Source: VXRJ01 sp965246995 (lineage in GTDB: Bacteria; Acidobacteriota; Vicinamibacteria; Vicinamibacterales; UBA8438). Taken from it: 64,000 bases of DNA. The stretch spans positions 3,472,001-3,536,000 of the forward strand of contig OZ252008.1 of the NCBI GenBank assembly GCA_965246995.1, read 5' to 3'. The notes beneath the pieces were generated by a model. The model saw only the letters and a list, made by a program, of their open reading frames with translations, did no database searches and was not told the DNA's origin. Position numbers and translations under genes: made by a program. Position 1 is the stretch's first letter. Each line of letters begins with the position of its first letter. Below, in pieces: positions 25,203 through 34,059 of this stretch.

Positions 25203-26540
25203 GTGCCGCCGTCAGCCGTTCCGGCTGCCCTGCTGCTAGGAGCCCGTGGTGAAACCCACGCTACATTCGAGGGGCGATGCATCCCGCCTGAACGGCGTCG
25301 CTCCTCGGACTGCGTCAGTCCGCGGTCGCAATATGGCCAATATGCTCCCTCGTCGCGCCTTGCCAGCCGGGCGCCTCACCGCTCTCGGTGCTACGCGGGG
25401 TTTCACCACGGGCTCCTAGCGCTGACGCTCGGGCTGTCGGCGTGCGTTTCCACCGACGGCCCGCCAACCGCCGGCGAAACCGTTCCGGACGCCGCCGCCA
25501 TCGCGATCGGCGGCGCAGGTCCCCTGACGCTCGACAGGTTCCGCGACGGGGACGCACCCTGTTACGACCGGGCGACGGAGCCTCAGTTGGCCGTGGTCGA
25601 CACGCATATCCACTTCCGGCCGTTCGCCGGCCCGGCGATCCCTTACGAGGAGCTCGTCGGTTACCTGGAGGCGACCGGCGTGCTGTTCGCCAACGTGTAC
25701 GGCATCGGGCAGATGCTCCCCGAGAACTCGCCATGCACCTACTATCTCGATTGCCCCGGAACGCGCGTTACGCCGTCGCTCCGGAACGACCTCGCGAACG
25801 CGTCGGACCATGCCGCACTTGCGCCAGACCATCTTCACCTGACGCTCTCGATGAGCTTCCCGGACCTGGCCAACCCCGATTCAATCCTCCCGCAGATGGA
25901 ACGGCTCGAGGCGGAGTTCCCCGGTGTCTTTCACTGGATGGGCGAAGTGAACCTGGTCAAGCAGGCGCTCTTCGGGAACGGACACACGCCGGTGGCGGTC
26001 GAGGCGATCGACGCGTGGGCGCCATTCATGGCGGTGCTGCGAGACCGCAACATCCCGCTCGCGCTGCACGCCGACCTGGGAAACGACGACGAGCCGACGC
26101 GCTACCTTCCCCTGATGGAGACGGTCCTGGAGCGTTATCCTGACAATCCGATCGTCTGGGTGCACATGGGACTCTCGCGCGAGCTGACGACAATGGATCC
26201 CGCACGACACGTCGAGCTGCTGTCGGCGATGCTCGCGCGACACCCGCGCCTGATGCTGGATCTGTCGTGGCGCGTCCTCGACGACGCCTATTTCGCCGAC
26301 CCGCAGGTCCGCGACGTGTACGTGCCTTTTCTCAACGCCCACGCCGAACGGATGCTTCCGGGAACCGACTTCCTGGCGTCGCGCGACAAGGACTTCGACG
26401 TCTACCGAACGGAACTGGAGGTGACCAGCCGCATCTTCCAGCAGCTCGACGACCACGCATTCCGGCAGATTGCGCTCGGCGGCAACTACATCCGTTTGCT
26501 CGGGCTGCCGTACGAAGCGCCCTCCGTCTGCCCCCACTGA
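25203..26540 (+). CDS. Amidohydrolase-family lipoprotein with a MITE inside its signal peptide
   Basis: This is a TIM-barrel amidohydrolase (PF04909-like). Metal ligands are visible in VVDTHIHF, LALHADLGND, IVWVHMGLS and MLPGTDFLAS. Removing MITE copy B plus one CTAG (180 bases, exactly 60 codons) restores a normal lipoprotein signal: PPSAVPAALLL joins ALTLGLSACVST with lipobox LSAC. The insertion keeps the frame open, so the encoded protein now has 60 extra residues, largely Arg, Ser and Ala, splitting the hydrophobic core. Export is probably lost unless translation restarts downstream. The GTG start at 25203 is 4 bases after the previous stop. The substrate is unknown; the family includes decarboxylases and lactone hydrolases. 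Confidence 0.8.
   Translation: MPPSAVPAALLLGARGETHATFEGRCIPPERRRSSDCVSPRSQYGQYAPSSRLASRAPHRSRCYAGFHHGLLALTLGLSACVSTDGPPTAGETVPDAAAIAIGGAGPLTLDRFRDGDAPCYDRATEPQLAVVDTHIHFRPFAGPAIPYEELVGYLEATGVLFANVYGIGQMLPENSPCTYYLDCPGTRVTPSLRNDLANASDHAALAPDHLHLTLSMSFPDLANPDSILPQMERLEAEFPGVFHWMGEVNLVKQALFGNGHTPVAVEAIDAWAPFMAVLRDRNIPLALHADLGNDDEPTRYLPLMETVLERYPDNPIVWVHMGLSRELTTMDPARHVELLSAMLARHPRLMLDLSWRVLDDAYFADPQVRDVYVPFLNAHAERMLPGTDFLASRDKDFDVYRTELEVTSRIFQQLDDHAFRQIALGGNYIRLLGLPYEAPSVCPH
25236..25419 (-). repeat. MITE copy B (184 bp), inside a lipoprotein signal sequence
   Basis: The element has perfect CTAG on both sides (25236-25239 and 25416-25419) and the same 19-base terminal inverted repeats as copies A and C, lying in the opposite orientation. 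It includes the internal hairpin CGGACTGCGTCAGTCCG (about 25307-25323). Net insertion without the duplicated CTAG is 180 bases. It has no stop codon in the frame of the host gene. Confidence 0.9.
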
Positions 26541-26544
26541 GACC

Positions 26545-27843
26545 ATGACAGCGCTTCTCGACCGCTGGTTCACACTGACGGCGCGCGGCACCACGGTGCG
26601 AACCGAACTGATGGCGGGCGTCACCACCTTCCTCACGATGGCCTATATCGCCTTCGTCAATCCACAGATCCTCTCGGAGGCCGGCATGCCGTTCGGCGCG
26701 GTCTTCGTCGCCACCTGCCTTGCGGCGGCGTTCGCCACGCTCATCATGGGACTGGCCGCCAACTATCCGATCGCGCTCGCTCCCGGCATGGGACTGAACG
26801 CGTTCTTCACGTACGGCGTCGTGCTCGGGATGGACTACCCCTGGCAGGTGGCGCTCGGCGCGGTCTGGGTCTCCGGCCTCCTCTTCTTCGTGCTGAGCAT
26901 CCTGCCGGTCCGCCGTTGGATCATGGAAGCAATCCCGCGCGGCATGAAGCTGGCGATCTCGGCCGGTATCGGCCTGTTTCTGGGCGTCATCGCGCTGCAG
27001 AACGCGGGGGTTATCCAGGCGAGCCCGGCAACATTGGTAACGACCGGCGTGCTGTTCGCACCGGAACCGGTTCTCGCGTTGCTCGGCTTCAGCACGATCG
27101 TGGCGCTCGCGGGACGCGGCGTGTCCGGCGCCGTGATGATCGGCATCCTGGGCGTGGCCGGTATCGGCATCCTCGGGGGCGTCTCGGAATTCGCCGGCAT
27201 CGTCTCCGCGCCGCCCGACCCGACACCAACCCTCCTTGCCCTCGACGTTGCGGCCGCGTTCGAACTGGGGATGGTCGCCGTCATCATCACGTTTCTGATC
27301 GTCGACCTGTTCGACACTACCGGCACGCTGATCGGCGTCGGCCAACAAGCTGGGCTACTGGATGCCCGGGGCCAACTTCCCCGCGCCCGGACAGCCATGA
27401 TGGCCGATTCGGCCGGCACCGTAGGCGGCGCGCTGCTCGGCACGTCACCGGTGACCAGCTACATCGAGAGCGCGGCCGGGATCGCGGCCGGGGGACGCAC
27501 CGGGTTGACCGCGGTCACCGTCGCGTTCCTGTTCCTTGCCTGCCTCTTCTTCGCCCCGCTCGCGCAGTCGATCCCGCCCTACGCGACGGCGCCCGCCATC
27601 CTGTACGTGGCCTGCCTGATGGCCCGCGGCCTGACCCATATCGAGTGGGACGACATCACCGACTCCGCGCCCGCGGTCGTCACCGCGCTCGCCATCCCCC
27701 TCACCTATTCCATCGCGGACGGCATCGGAATCGGCTTCCTCGCCTACGTCGCGATCAAGGTGCTGTCGGGCCGCTGGCGCGAGTGCCCGCTGACGCTGGG
27801 TGTTGTGGCGCTGATCTTCGCGGTGAAGTTCGCCTGGCTCTGA
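26545..27843 (+). CDS. NCS2-family purine/uracil-type permease (AzgA/GhxP-like)
   Basis: The 432-residue inner-membrane protein has about 13 hydrophobic stretches. The signatures TELMAGVTTFLTMAYIAFVN and ANYPIALAPGMGLNAFFTYG, then LFDTTGTLIGVGQQAGLLD and GTSPVTSYIESAAGIAAGGR, are those of the AzgA/PurP/GhxP branch of NCS2, proton symporters for adenine, guanine or hypoxanthine. No signal peptide is present. ATG lies 4 bases after the amidohydrolase stop, so it may be cotranscribed with two exported hydrolases. Substrate choice among purines cannot be made. A hairpin at its 3' end faces galE. Confidence 0.9.
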   Translation: MTALLDRWFTLTARGTTVRTELMAGVTTFLTMAYIAFVNPQILSEAGMPFGAVFVATCLAAAFATLIMGLAANYPIALAPGMGLNAFFTYGVVLGMDYPWQVALGAVWVSGLLFFVLSILPVRRWIMEAIPRGMKLAISAGIGLFLGVIALQNAGVIQASPATLVTTGVLFAPEPVLALLGFSTIVALAGRGVSGAVMIGILGVAGIGILGGVSEFAGIVSAPPDPTPTLLALDVAAAFELGMVAVIITFLIVDLFDTTGTLIGVGQQAGLLDARGQLPRARTAMMADSAGTVGGALLGTSPVTSYIESAAGIAAGGRTGLTAVTVAFLFLACLFFAPLAQSIPPYATAPAILYVACLMARGLTHIEWDDITDSAPAVVTALAIPLTYSIADGIGIGFLAYVAIKVLSGRWRECPLTLGVVALIFAVKFAWL

Positions 27844-27857
27844 CGCGGGCGGCGTCA
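27841..27857. terminator. Hairpin at the convergent ends of the NCS2 permease and galE genes
   Basis: TGACGC, a 5-base loop and GCGTCA make a perfect 6-bp stem that includes the permease stop codon and the last bases of galE. There is no T tract, so a role as a two-way terminator is tentative. Confidence 0.4.
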
Positions 27858-28829
27858 GTACGGCTGCGGCCGGTTCTTCCGCCACGCCCACGCCGAGGCG
27901 ATCATCGACTCGAGCGTCGTGTAACGGGGCGACCAGCCGAGGGTGGCGCGGGCGCGGTCGGCGCTGGCGACCAGCGTTGCCGGATCCCCGGGACGGCGCG
28001 GCGCGGGCGCGGCCGGGATCGGATGACCGGTGACCCGCCGCGCCGCCTCGACCACTTCCCGGTTCGAGAACCCGGCGCCGTTTCCCAGGTTGAACGCGAC
28101 AGCGTCGACCGTGTCGATCTGCTCCAGCGCCAGGAGGTGCGCATCGGCGATGTCGGCGACATGCACGTAATCGCGGATGCAGGTGCCGTCCGGCGTGTCG
28201 TAGTCGTTCCCGAAGATCCGGATTTCGTCGCGGAGGCCGAGAGCCACTTCGATCAGGATTGCGATCAGGTGGGTCTCCGGGACGTGGAACTCGCCGCGCG
28301 CCGCCGTGGCCCCGCAGGCATTGAAGTACCGCAGCGAGCCGTGGCGCAGCCCGTAGGCCCTGGCGTACCACGGAAGCATCTGCTCGAACGCCAGCTTCGA
28401 TGCGCCGTAAGCATTGACAGGACAGAGCGGAGCGTCCTCCCGAATCGGCATCGTGGCGGGTTCGCCGTAAACCGCCGCGGTCGAAGAAAAGATGAGCCGC
28501 ATGACGCCGGCTGCCCGCATCGCGTCGAGCAGGTTGAGGCCGCCCACCACGTTCACCTCGTAGAAGGCAGCCGGGTCGGTCACCGATTTGCCTACGAGCG
28601 ATTCTGCCGCGAGGTGCATCACGGCATCGGGACGAACATCCGCCAGCACCTCCGCCAGGCGGGCGCGGTCACGGAGATCACCCTCGAGAAAACGTACGCC
28701 ATCCGGGACCGCGGCTCGGTGGCCCTGCGCCAGGTTGTCAAAGGCGACGACGGTTTCGCCGTTCGCGAGCAATCGCTCCGCCACCACGCTTCCGATGTAG
28801 CCGGCGGCGCCGGTGACAAGGACGGTCAT
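27855..28829 (-). CDS. galE: UDP-glucose 4-epimerase
   Basis: The 324-residue cytoplasmic SDR enzyme interconverts UDP-glucose and UDP-galactose, feeding surface polysaccharides or galactose use. The NAD motif TGAAGYIGS opens the protein. The catalytic set is seen in FSSTAAVYGEP and the Tyr-Lys pair of NAYGASKLAFE. The substrate-domain segments GSLRYFNACGA and GTCIRDYVHVADIADAHL are classic for GalE. Length is usual. The start at MTVLVTGAAGYIG is clear; longer upstream frames are spurious. It stands alone and is read toward the permease gene. Confidence 0.93.
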   Translation of the reverse strand: MTVLVTGAAGYIGSVVAERLLANGETVVAFDNLAQGHRAAVPDGVRFLEGDLRDRARLAEVLADVRPDAVMHLAAESLVGKSVTDPAAFYEVNVVGGLNLLDAMRAAGVMRLIFSSTAAVYGEPATMPIREDAPLCPVNAYGASKLAFEQMLPWYARAYGLRHGSLRYFNACGATAARGEFHVPETHLIAILIEVALGLRDEIRIFGNDYDTPDGTCIRDYVHVADIADAHLLALEQIDTVDAVAFNLGNGAGFSNREVVEAARRVTGHPIPAAPAPRRPGDPATLVASADRARATLGWSPRYTTLESMIASAWAWRKNRPQPY

Positions 28830-28888
28830 GGGATGAATGGCCGGAAGCGTTGACGCCCTGAACGGCAGTGGCGCAGAAGCAGAGCCGC

Positions 28889-28894
28889 TATTAT
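28889..28894 (+). promoter_or_regulatory. Putative -10 box (TATTAT)
   Basis: TATTAT lies 26 bases before the GTG start of the amidohydrolase lipoprotein at 28921, in the 91-base gap with the divergent galE. No clear -35 hexamer is visible. Confidence 0.35.
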
Positions 28895-28920
28895 TCCCAA
28901 GACCTGGAACCGGAGGCAAC

Positions 28921-30309
28921 GTGAAAACGCACCTCGGAACGTACCCACTGCTGTTGGCCGGCCTGTTGCTCACCGCGGGATGCGGCGGCGGGCCGGAATC
29001 CGCACCCGCCGGCGACCAGCCCGGCACGACTGCCGTTGTCTATAGCGGCGCCCGCCTGATTCCCGGTGATGGCACTGCCCCGGTTGAAACGGGCGCACTG
29101 GTGGTGGACGAGGGCGTCATCCTGGACGCCGGTCCGGCAGACGCCGTGGCGGCGCCGGACGGGGCACGCGTCGTCGACCTTTCCGGCCAGACCCTCATCC
29201 CGGCGCTGGTCAACCTGCATGGCCACGTCGGTTTTCAGCGCGGCCTGACCTACGACGCCGCCAACTACACGCGCGCCAACATCGAAGATCACCTGCAGCG
29301 CTACGCCTATCACGGCATCGGCGTCATCGTCTCGATGGGGACGGACGCCGGCGAACTGTGGCGCGATATTCAGCGCGACCAGGCGGCGGGCCAAACCGGT
29401 GGTGCGCGTCTCTTCACGGCGGGACGCGGCCTCGCCGCGCCGATGGCGGGCCCGGGCGCCGCCGCGCTCCGGCCATCGGCGGCGGGTGTAACGAGTGAGG
29501 ATGAGGGACGCGCGCTGGTTGCCGAGCTGGCCGGGCAGGGTGTCTCCTTCATCAAGATCTGGGTGGACGACCGCGGTGGTACGGTCGAGAAGCTCGCGCC
29601 TGCCTACTACCGGGCAATCATCGAAGCGGCGCACCAGCAGGGGCTCGACGTCATCGCCCACGTCTTCTACCACGAGGACGCCGAAGATCTCGCGGCGGCA
29701 GGCGTCGACGGCTTCGCCCACCTCGTGCGCGACCGGGAGATGGACGACGCGCTAGTCGCCGCGATCGTCGAACAGGATGTCTTCGTCATGCCCAACCTGG
29801 GGATCTCGGAGCGAGGCCGGCACACGACGTCACCTCCGTGGGTGCGCGAACCACTCCTTGCCGAGACGGTGGCGGCCGACGTGCTGGCCCGGATGAACGA
29901 CGCCTTCAGCGGACGGGACCCCGCCGCCGCCGAGCGCGCCGCGCAGTCCTACGCGCAGATGGAACAGAGCCTCGCCAAGCTGCACGCCGCGGGCGCGCCC
30001 CTCGTTCTCGGGTCGGATTCCGGCGTGCAGGATCACACCTTCGGCTTCTCGGCGCACCGTGAACTGGAGCTGATGGTCGCGGGCGGACTGAGTCCCATGG
30101 AGGCGATTGTCACGGCGACCAGCCGGTCAGCCGATCGCCTCGGCCTAGCCGATACCGGCCGGCTGACTGCAGGCGCCCGCGCCGACTTCGTTGTCCTCGA
30201 CGCCAACCCGCTCGAAGACATCACGAACACGCGCCGGATCGAAGCGGTCTACCTGGCCGGCGCGGCGTTGGATCGGGACGCGCTGCGCACGGGCTGGACG
30301 TCACCCTAA
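28921..30309 (+). CDS. Amidohydrolase/imidazolonepropionase-like lipoprotein
   Basis: The 462-residue lipoprotein has lipobox LTAGC (Cys about 20). The metal-dependent hydrolase core shows HGHVGF (His-x-His), FIKIWVDDRGG with the bridging Lys, VIAHVFYH, GFAHLV and LGSDSG with the catalytic Asp. The N- and C-terminal beta-sandwich parts are present (SGARLIPGDG; TAGARADFVVLDANPLEDI). This is the cyclic-imide/dipeptide hydrolase type; the exact substrate is unknown. The GTG start is supported by GGAGG 4 bases upstream. No partner gene lies downstream; the SprT-like gene is convergent. Confidence 0.82.
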   Translation: MKTHLGTYPLLLAGLLLTAGCGGGPESAPAGDQPGTTAVVYSGARLIPGDGTAPVETGALVVDEGVILDAGPADAVAAPDGARVVDLSGQTLIPALVNLHGHVGFQRGLTYDAANYTRANIEDHLQRYAYHGIGVIVSMGTDAGELWRDIQRDQAAGQTGGARLFTAGRGLAAPMAGPGAAALRPSAAGVTSEDEGRALVAELAGQGVSFIKIWVDDRGGTVEKLAPAYYRAIIEAAHQQGLDVIAHVFYHEDAEDLAAAGVDGFAHLVRDREMDDALVAAIVEQDVFVMPNLGISERGRHTTSPPWVREPLLAETVAADVLARMNDAFSGRDPAAAERAAQSYAQMEQSLAKLHAAGAPLVLGSDSGVQDHTFGFSAHRELELMVAGGLSPMEAIVTATSRSADRLGLADTGRLTAGARADFVVLDANPLEDITNTRRIEAVYLAGAALDRDALRTGWTSP

Positions 30310-30317
30310 GACGGTGC

Positions 30318-30359
30318 GCCGGTGGGTGCGCCGGCGTCCACGCCGGTGTCCACACCGGC
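30318..30359. terminator. GC-rich nested hairpin between convergent genes
   Basis: GCCGGTG (30318-30324) pairs with CACCGGC (30353-30359), enclosing an inner CCGGCGT/ACGCCGG stem. It lies between the converging amidohydrolase and SprT-like genes. No T run follows. Confidence 0.45.
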
Positions 30360-30368
30360 ATCTCCCCA

Positions 30369-31157
30369 CTACGCCACGCGCTGCAACTGTTCGAGCGGAA
30401 CGTAGAACGTCTCGTATCGGTGGCCGTCCGTGTACTCAACCCCCTGGTGATTCCGCACGAGCACCGTAGCGCGCCGCGTGATCCGCCTGACCATTCCGGT
30501 ATAACGCTGGCCGTCGTACTCGAACCGGACACGGTCGCCCCGCTGGATGCCATACGCGGCGAGCGCCCGCTCGTCCGACGTGATCAACGTGTGCGTGTGC
30601 GCCTGGTGGCCGAGAATCCGCGCCGCAATCGACTGGAACCGCTCCGAAGCGCAACTCGTTCCACCCCAGGCGAGCATTTCCGCCAGGTGGACCACTTCGT
30701 GCTCCATCACTCCCTGCAACGCCTCCAGCCGGTCGCGGCACATGAGCCCCACCACCGTAATCCTGCGGTGGTCCTTGTCGGTGAAGCACTGGAAAAGCAG
30801 CGCGGTCGACACGCTGATCTCGTACCGCAGGTTTCGGCGGTCGTGCTGCCGCGTGTGCCAGGCGGTCTTGCCACCCGACCGGGTCATCCGGTTCGACATC
30901 CGGAAGTCGAGCGGGGTCTCGGCAAGCCCTGTCCGCAGCAGCCCCCGGAAGAAGAGCCGGTTGTACAGGTTGAAGAGCCGCCGCAGGTCGGACGAGTGGA
31001 CCGCGGTGAAATTCCCGGCGTCGAGATAGTGGGACGACCTGAGCGCCTGATCGTAGATACGCTGCCGGCGCGACAGGATCTCCTCTCCGGTGACGACGGC
31101 CGTCTCGAGAAACGAACGGAGCTCTGGATCTGTCCGGTCCTTCGTCCGTGCCGTCAC
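30369..31157 (-). CDS. SprT-like zinc metalloprotease domain protein
   Basis: The protein of about 262 residues has a SprT-like core (DLRRLFNLYNRLFFRGLL; MSNRMTRSGGKTAWH) and the zinc site GVMEHEVVHLAEML, an H-E-x-x-H. SprT-domain proteins act as DNA-protein crosslink or other proteases in the cytoplasm. The last 60 residues (RGDRVRFEYDGQRYTGMVRR) form a small beta-barrel resembling a Tudor or KOW-like fold. The start is uncertain: there is no Met before the core. A GTG at 31157 (VTARTKDRTDPELRS) keeps clear of the aldolase gene upstream, while longer versions would overlap it. No signal peptide. Confidence 0.7.
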   Translation of the reverse strand: MTARTKDRTDPELRSFLETAVVTGEEILSRRQRIYDQALRSSHYLDAGNFTAVHSSDLRRLFNLYNRLFFRGLLRTGLAETPLDFRMSNRMTRSGGKTAWHTRQHDRRNLRYEISVSTALLFQCFTDKDHRRITVVGLMCRDRLEALQGVMEHEVVHLAEMLAWGGTSCASERFQSIAARILGHQAHTHTLITSDERALAAYGIQRGDRVRFEYDGQRYTGMVRRITRRATVLVRNHQGVEYTDGHRYETFYVPLEQLQRVA

Positions 31158-31183
31158 CGCCGTTTTCGCCTTCCGCGTCCGAG

Positions 31184-32188
31184 TCAGTTCCGAGGGGCGC
31201 TGCGCCCCGCCTCCACCGCCGCCGCGTTGCCCGCCGTCAGTCCGCCGCCCGCGCGGCCCGCTCCCAGGATGCGGAAGCCCTGGGCTATCCGTCGCGGCAT
31301 GTCGGTCGCCGACGCCGTGATGCCGCACGGGATGTCACGGGCCACGCAGACGTCCACGACGGCCTGAATCGCTTCTTCCACCTCCGGCGCTTCGCGCGGC
31401 AGGCCGAGCGAGTTGGAAAGGTCGCTCGGCCCGATGTAGAAACCGGTGACGCCCGGCACTGCCGCGATCGCGTCCGCGTTGCGGACCGCGTCGGCCGACT
31501 CGATCATCATCAACGCCACGAGATCGCCTTCCGGGTTGAGTGGCCAGACATCCGCCCGCTGCCGGTACTCTGCTCCCGATACGCCCCAGAACCAGGTGGC
31601 GATCGCCGGGCCGGACCCGCGGCGCCCCGCCGGTTCCGGGTACCGGGAGTCACGCGGCTGCGGGTAACGCATCGACCGGACTGCACGCTCGGCTTGCTCG
31701 GGCGTTTCGATGGACGGGAAGATCAACCCCATCAAGCCGATATCGAGCGCCTGCTTGACCGCCCACGCCGGTGTCTCGTTGCCGTACGGTGCAATCCGGA
31801 CAAGCGCCGCGACGCGGGGCCGGAGGCTGCCGGTCTCGGCGATCGCCTGCTTGTCGGTCATCCCGATCAGGAACGTCTGGAGCGCGGCAAAATCCATCGG
31901 CCCATGCTCCATATCGACGTAGACATAGTCGATGTTCGATCGCGCCAGCGATCGGGCATGCTCCAGCGAGAGGTCGTAGGTGCTTACGCCGAAGACCAGT
32001 TCGTCCGCCGCGAGCCGGTGGACCATCGGGTTCAGATGTTCGCCGGCCGACGCGCCCTGGCCCGCCAACCGGACTTCCAGCGCCGGCCAGCCGACCGCGA
32101 CCGCGCCCGCCAACGCGATCGCCAGGGCTATCCTGCGCGCGCCCCATCGGCACCCGGCGCGACCGCCGCTGCCACCCACCGAAGACAT
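31184..32188 (-). CDS. Exported HpcH/HpaI-type aldolase
   Basis: The 334-residue protein has the pyruvate-dependent class II aldolase fold: DYVYVDMEHGPMDFAAL, LIFPSIETPEQAERAV, LVALMMIESADAVRNAD with the metal Glu, and GVTGFYIGPSDLSNSLG. Usual members are cytosolic (about 260 residues) and cleave 4-hydroxy-2-oxoacids. This one has an extra 45 residues at the start with a hydrophobic segment (RIALAIALAGAVAVGWPA), so it is probably exported or membrane-tethered. The start at MSSVGGSGGRAGC is chosen because further upstream sequence is in the divergent promoter region. Confidence 0.8.
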   Translation of the reverse strand: MSSVGGSGGRAGCRWGARRIALAIALAGAVAVGWPALEVRLAGQGASAGEHLNPMVHRLAADELVFGVSTYDLSLEHARSLARSNIDYVYVDMEHGPMDFAALQTFLIGMTDKQAIAETGSLRPRVAALVRIAPYGNETPAWAVKQALDIGLMGLIFPSIETPEQAERAVRSMRYPQPRDSRYPEPAGRRGSGPAIATWFWGVSGAEYRQRADVWPLNPEGDLVALMMIESADAVRNADAIAAVPGVTGFYIGPSDLSNSLGLPREAPEVEEAIQAVVDVCVARDIPCGITASATDMPRRIAQGFRILGAGRAGGGLTAGNAAAVEAGRSAPRN

Positions 32189-32333
32189 GCCGCGCAGTCT
32201 AGCGCATCCATCGGTCGATCCTGACAAAGGGAGAAATGCGCGGCGGCTCGATAATCTTGTGACGGCGTTCTCGCGGGCTGCTGCTAGAATCCGGCCTTCG
32301 GTGGACGCATCCGATACGAACACGAGGACCAAC

Positions 32334-33986
32334 ATGACGACACGATCCTGGATGGCGCTGGCGGGTATGGCGGCAGCGGTGGCACTCGCCGCGTCGGGCG
32401 GCGTGCGCGCGCAGACGGAGGCGGAACAGCGCGAGGCGCCAGCGTTCTCGCCGGTCACACCGGAGCGGCTGGTCAATGCGGACGCGGAACCGCACAACTG
32501 GCTGATGTACTCCGGCAACTACATGGCCCAACGCTACAGCGGGCTGGATCAGATCGATCGGCGAACCGTGGGGGACCTGGAAATCGCGTGGGTCTACCAG
32601 TTGGCGGTGCTCGACCGGGCGGAGACGACACCGCTCGTGGTGGACGGCGTGATGTACATCACCGAATCGCCCAGCACCGTCATCGCCGTCGACGCGGCGA
32701 CCGGACGGCCATACTGGCGCTACGAACATCAATTGCCGGACGACCTGATCTTCTGCTGCGGCCGGAACAACCGCGGCGTCGCCGTGCAGGGCGATCGCGT
32801 GATCATGAGCACGCTCGACGCGCGCCTCGTCGCGCTCGATGCGCGGACCGGCAGCGTGCTCTGGAACACGGCGGTGCACGAGGCGGCTTCCGGCTACAGC
32901 AAGACCGCGGCGCCGCTGATCGTCGGCGACAAGGTGTTCACCGGTGTCGCGGGCGGCGAGTACGGCATCCGCGGACTGGTCGACGCCTACAACCTCGAGA
33001 CGGGCGAGCAGGAGTGGCGCTTCTACACGACGCCGAGCCCCGACCATCCCGACAACCGCTCCTGGTCGGGCGAGTCGTGGCGCACCGGCGGCGCCGCCAC
33101 CTGGATGACCGGATCGTACGACCCGGAACTGAACCTCCTGTACTGGGGAACCGGCAACCCGGGACCGGACTACGACGGCTCGGTGCGCGAGGGCGACAAT
33201 CTCTACTCGGACTCGGTCGTCGCCCTCGACGCGGACACCGGGGAGATGAAGTGGTACTTCCAGTTCACGCCGCATGACATCCACGACTGGGACTCGACCC
33301 AGGTCCCCATCCTGGCCGACGCCACGTGGGAAGGCGAAGAGCGGAAGCTGCTGCTCTTCCCGAACCGCAATGCGTTCTTCTACGTGCTCGACCGCGAGAC
33401 GGGCGAGTTCCTGCTGGGCGAACCGTACGCGCGGCAGACCTGGGCCGAAGGCCTCGACGAGAACGGCCGGCCCATCCTGGTGCCGGGAATGGAGCCGTCG
33501 GTGGAAGGGACCGTCGTCTACCCCTCAATCACCGGAGGGTCGAACTGGTGGTCTCCCACCTACAGCCCGCGCACCGGCTTGATCTACGTGATGGCGTACG
33601 ACGCCGCGACGCGCTACTTCATCCGCCCGGTCGAGTACCAGGAAGGCCAGAGCTACCGCGCCGGCGGAGGCGAATCTCCCGAGCCGCTCGAGAACTACGT
33701 CCGGGCCGTCCGCGCCATCTCGCCCCAGACCGGCGATCTGCGGTGGGAATTCCAGGTTGATTCACGGACGACATCCGGCCTGATGTCGACGGCCGGCGAC
33801 CTGGTCTTCGGCGGCACCGCCAACGGGTTCTTCTTCGCCCTCGATGCCCTGAGCGGCGAGCAGATCTGGTTCAAGAACGTCGGCGGGCGCGTGCACGCCG
33901 GCCCGATGGCGTATGCCGTCGATGGCCGTCAGCACGTCGCGATCGCGGCGGGCAATGCCGTCTTCGCGTTCACGGTACCAGAGTAG
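32334..33986 (+). CDS. PQQ-dependent alcohol-dehydrogenase-type quinoprotein
   Basis: The periplasmic 550-residue eight-bladed beta-propeller has a signal peptide (GGVRAQ, residue 26). The vicinal disulfide that holds PQQ is Cys141-Cys142 (DDLIFCCGRNNRG). WMTGSYDPELNLLYWGTGNP and the W-motifs (GSVLWNT, GEMKWYF, GDLRWEF) fit the methanol/ethanol dehydrogenase class. It oxidises a primary alcohol or similar substrate and passes electrons to a c-type cytochrome. No cytochrome gene is adjacent. CACGAGGACC before the ATG contains the ribosome site, and TAGAAT at 32285-32290 may be a -10 box. A related protein lies at 35199-36869. Confidence 0.9.
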   Translation: MTTRSWMALAGMAAAVALAASGGVRAQTEAEQREAPAFSPVTPERLVNADAEPHNWLMYSGNYMAQRYSGLDQIDRRTVGDLEIAWVYQLAVLDRAETTPLVVDGVMYITESPSTVIAVDAATGRPYWRYEHQLPDDLIFCCGRNNRGVAVQGDRVIMSTLDARLVALDARTGSVLWNTAVHEAASGYSKTAAPLIVGDKVFTGVAGGEYGIRGLVDAYNLETGEQEWRFYTTPSPDHPDNRSWSGESWRTGGAATWMTGSYDPELNLLYWGTGNPGPDYDGSVREGDNLYSDSVVALDADTGEMKWYFQFTPHDIHDWDSTQVPILADATWEGEERKLLLFPNRNAFFYVLDRETGEFLLGEPYARQTWAEGLDENGRPILVPGMEPSVEGTVVYPSITGGSNWWSPTYSPRTGLIYVMAYDAATRYFIRPVEYQEGQSYRAGGGESPEPLENYVRAVRAISPQTGDLRWEFQVDSRTTSGLMSTAGDLVFGGTANGFFFALDALSGEQIWFKNVGGRVHAGPMAYAVDGRQHVAIAAGNAVFAFTVPE

Positions 33987-34027
33987 ACGCGACCGTCACG
34001 CACGGCGCGCTTTGGCGGCTGTCTGAC

Positions 34028-34045
34028 GCCGATGTGGACATCGGC
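34028..34045. terminator. Perfect 8-bp hairpin between convergent genes
   Basis: GCCGATGT, loop GG, ACATCGGC: a perfect stem in the 73-base gap where the PQQ dehydrogenase gene meets the acetamidase gene. Not followed by a T tract. Confidence 0.45.
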
Positions 34046-34059
34046 GCATCGGCGCACCG

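Noticed and set aside
25240..25415. The 60 extra residues of the amidohydrolase as a novel N-terminal domain
   Set aside because: They are encoded by a MITE present elsewhere in non-coding positions; they are an insertion, not an evolved domain.
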